From an uncultured bacterium (lineage in GTDB: Bacteria; Pseudomonadota; Alphaproteobacteria; Rhodospirillales; Rhodospirillaceae), in assembly GCA_903896775.1 (NCBI GenBank), contig CAITZE010000117.1, positions 1 through 5,714 of the forward strand: a stretch of DNA of 5,714 nucleotides. Reading direction: 5' to 3'. A program made the position numbers and the translations under genes. The notes beneath the pieces were generated by a model. That model searched no databases, was not told the DNA's origin, and saw nothing but the letters and a program-made list of their open reading frames with translations. Below are positions 5,305 through 5,714 of the stretch, piece by piece; the stretch's first letter is position 1, and every line of letters starts with the position of its first letter.

Positions 5305-5714
5305 CCTCACGGCACTGAAAAGCTTCGTGACGGAGGGAAAAGTGCGGGCGCTGGGGGTGTCAGTGCGGTCCCCTGAGGAAGCAGCGCCTTTGGTCGGATG
5401 CAACGCTTTGGCGGAAATTCAGGCCAACTTCAACATGATGGACACGCGCTTGATCAGCAGCGGTTTGCTGCAGGACTTGGCGGATCAATCACAAAGTCTA
5501 GTTGTCCGCACGCCACTTTGTTTCGGTTTCTTGTCCGGATTGATCGACCGCTCGACGGTTTTTGCCGAAGGAGATCACCGCGCCGCGTGGCCTACTCAGC
5601 AGCGAGAGTTGTGGATCGAAGGGGCGTGTATGTTTAGCGAGATTGCTGAACGTTACAATGTGAGCCCTTTGTACGAAGCCGCATTGCGGTTTTGCCTGTC
5701 TTTTCGGGGTGAGA
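5303..5714 (+). pseudogene. Aldo/keto reductase, 5'-truncated and running off the window
   Basis: A plus-strand frame, open from 5240 to the window end, becomes clearly aldo/keto reductase from about 5303. Family blocks in order are LKSFVTEGKVRALGVS (5315-5362), the barrel strand before the cofactor site; EIQANFNMMD (5414-5443); VVRTPLCFGFLSGL (5501-5542), the second-half NADPH-side strand; GDHR (5570-5581); and YNVSPLYEAALRFCLSF (5654-5704). These enzymes reduce carbonyls with NADPH in the cytoplasm. The visible 137 residues correspond to the second half of a protein of about 300 residues. The N-terminal half, with the catalytic Tyr, Lys and Asp, is absent, and the bases upstream instead code on the other strand. 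No convincing start precedes the homology; ATG 5258 gives an unrelated lead-in. It could be a remnant, a rearranged gene or an assembly chimera. The 3' end is outside the window. Confidence 0.8.

Noticed and set aside
5398..5637. Plus-strand open frame of 79 codons at the right edge.
   Set aside because: It lies in a different frame from the aldo/keto reductase sequence covering the same bases, and its product is low-complexity Arg/Gly-rich.

Overview
The window reads as ordinary chromosomal DNA from an alphaproteobacterium. The main evidence is a SAM-II riboswitch, a class found mainly in Alphaproteobacteria, in front of an O-succinylhomoserine sulfhydrylase gene. The argF-hslO pairing next to apaG and metZ fits, as do moderately GC-rich genes with overlapping stop and start codons. 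No species can be named from this sequence alone.

Left, plus strand (32-2525): a tightly coupled three-gene run. argF (ornithine carbamoyltransferase) overlaps hslO (Hsp33 redox chaperone) by one base, and hslO overlaps a small exported protein of unknown function by four bases. The upstream end of this run lies outside the window.

Middle, minus strand (2558-5070): metZ, apaG and folE run right to left and converge on the plus-strand run, with only 32 bases between the two stop codons. In front of metZ there is a compact control region: a sigma70-like promoter, a SAM-II aptamer whose P1 and both pseudoknot helices can be paired by hand, and a GC-rich hairpin with a U tract. SAM should therefore switch off metZ, and perhaps apaG and folE by readthrough. 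This would link methionine synthesis with the first step of folate synthesis.

Right edge (5089-5714): two gene pieces face away from each other. The minus strand carries the C-terminal part of an unrecognised protein. The plus strand carries the middle and C-terminal part of an aldo/keto reductase that lacks its N-terminal half and runs off the window. Both lose their expected 5' part near 5300. This suggests an inversion or recombination breakpoint, or a chimeric assembly join. A perfect 8-bp-arm inverted repeat lies about 20 bases from the join.

I see no mobile element, CRISPR array, tRNA or rRNA. The most interesting parts are the metZ leader, where a second helix could compete with the aptamer, and the head-to-head junction.
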